Of a stretch of DNA of 6,156 bases, positions 5,605-6,156 are shown piece after piece (within the stretch, counting starts at the first letter, position 1; each line of letters opens with the position of its first letter). The DNA comes from Alphaproteobacteria bacterium (GTDB lineage Bacteria > Pseudomonadota > Alphaproteobacteria > RF32 > CAG-239). The stretch covers positions 1-6,156 of the forward strand of contig JAGCFG010000076.1 in assembly GCA_017650255.1 (NCBI GenBank), read 5' to 3'. The notes below the pieces were generated by a model. That model saw only the letters and a program-made list of their open reading frames with translations, made no database searches and was not told the origin of the DNA. The position numbers were made by a program, and so were the translations under genes.

Positions 5605-6156
5605 ATGATTACAAAGTTACGCAAAGCCCAAGATACATTTGTTGCAAAAATTATCTTTGGTGTTACGGCATTGAGCTTTATGTCGTTGTTTGGAATTTCG
5701 GGATATTTGAGCAGAGCGGCTTCTAATCCTGCGGTTATTAAGGTTAATGACCAAAAGATTTCTATGGCTGAGTTTAATGCGCAGCTTGAAGAACAGATAA
5801 GACTGGCTCACAGGCTTTTTGGAGATGATATCGAAATTACCGATCAAATGCGCAATAAAATGGTTCAGGATTTGGTTCATAAAAACCTTAATAATATGAT
5901 TATTAAAGAAATGGCAGCAGAGAACAAGGTTTTTGTCGGTGATGATCTGGTTCGCAATGTTATATTTGCTCAGCCGCAATTCCTTGGTGAGAACGGCAAA
6001 TTCAGCCCTGCCCGCTTTAATAATTTTCTGTCAGCTTCGGGGTGGAGCGAGAGCAGATATGTTGATGCTATTAAAATGGACTTGATGAGCGGCTTTTTGG
6101 TTGCTAATCCTGTCGGACATATGCAGGTTTCGGCTGTGGAAAATGCTTTGAATGAA
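5605..6156 (+). CDS. ppiD: PpiD-type periplasmic peptidyl-prolyl isomerase/chaperone, N-terminal part (partial)
   Basis: The first 184 residues are present; the gene runs off the right edge. PpiD is an inner-membrane-anchored periplasmic chaperone found near the Sec channel exit that helps newly exported proteins fold. The N-terminus MITKLRKAQDTFVAKIIFG is positively charged, followed by one membrane segment (about residues 13-36, ending FGISGYL). The SurA-like N-terminal domain follows: PAVIKVNDQKISMAEFNAQL (43-62), then VIFAQPQFLGENGKFSPARF (119-138) and SASGWSESRYVDAI (143-156). These align by eye with E. coli PpiD (KVNDQEISRGQF, IFATPAFQVDGKF). The parvulin domain would lie beyond the window, so its presence or activity cannot be judged. 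The start has GAGGA 8 nt upstream. Divergence from tpiA is a common alphaproteobacterial arrangement. An overlapping minus-strand open frame at 5617-5979 is not a gene. Confidence 0.9.
   Translation, partial: MITKLRKAQDTFVAKIIFGVTALSFMSLFGISGYLSRAASNPAVIKVNDQKISMAEFNAQLEEQIRLAHRLFGDDIEITDQMRNKMVQDLVHKNLNNMIIKEMAAENKVFVGDDLVRNVIFAQPQFLGENGKFSPARFNNFLSASGWSESRYVDAIKMDLMSGFLVANPVGHMQVSAVENALNE

Noticed and set aside
5617..5979. A 120-codon open frame on the minus strand opposite the ppiD-like gene
   Set aside because: It lies wholly inside a well-supported gene on the other strand, has no recognisable family features, and reads like an antisense shadow.
1..6156. A mobile element, CRISPR array, tRNA, toxin-antitoxin or defence system
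   Set aside because: No transposase, integrase, direct repeat array, cloverleaf or unknown gene cluster is visible; nearly every base belongs to a recognised housekeeping or envelope gene.

Overview
The window is ordinary chromosomal DNA, most likely from an alphaproteobacterium of moderate to low GC (roughly 40-47% by eye). Three things point there: the gene order tpiA-secG-pyrG-kdsA with a divergent ppiD-like gene, which is a familiar alphaproteobacterial arrangement; the recO-parC pair, also common in that class; and the ParC and RecO sequences, which read like alphaproteobacterial versions. It makes Kdo-containing LPS (kdsA) and has a PagP-type outer-membrane enzyme, so it is a Gram-negative cell with an outer membrane. 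The species cannot be fixed from the sequence.

Layout. Positions 1-5448 hold seven genes on the minus strand, read from right to left: tpiA, secG, pyrG, pagP, kdsA, recO and parC (parC runs off the left edge). Gaps are 18, 86, 19, 23, 4 and 8 bp, so this looks like one long operon. The only sizeable internal gap, 86 bp before pyrG, holds a TATAAT element, a hairpin and a perfect palindrome and could carry an internal promoter. Positions 5449-5604 are an AT-rich divergent intergenic region. From 5605 a periplasmic folding factor of the PpiD/SurA-N type runs on the plus strand off the right edge.

The genes mix housekeeping jobs: glycolysis (TpiA), protein export (SecG), CTP synthesis (PyrG), envelope lipid A/LPS chemistry (PagP, KdsA), recombination repair (RecO) and chromosome decatenation (ParC). 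PyrG and KdsA are linked through metabolism, because CTP is used to activate Kdo as CMP-Kdo. PagP sits exactly between these two genes and acts on the lipid A that Kdo decorates.

I see no mobile element, CRISPR array, RNA gene or clearly novel multi-gene system. The points most worth a second look are pagP placed inside a conserved housekeeping operon, a glycine at the quinolone-relevant acidic position of ParC, a recO start with no Shine-Dalgarno sequence that appears translationally coupled to kdsA, and the structured leader of pyrG.
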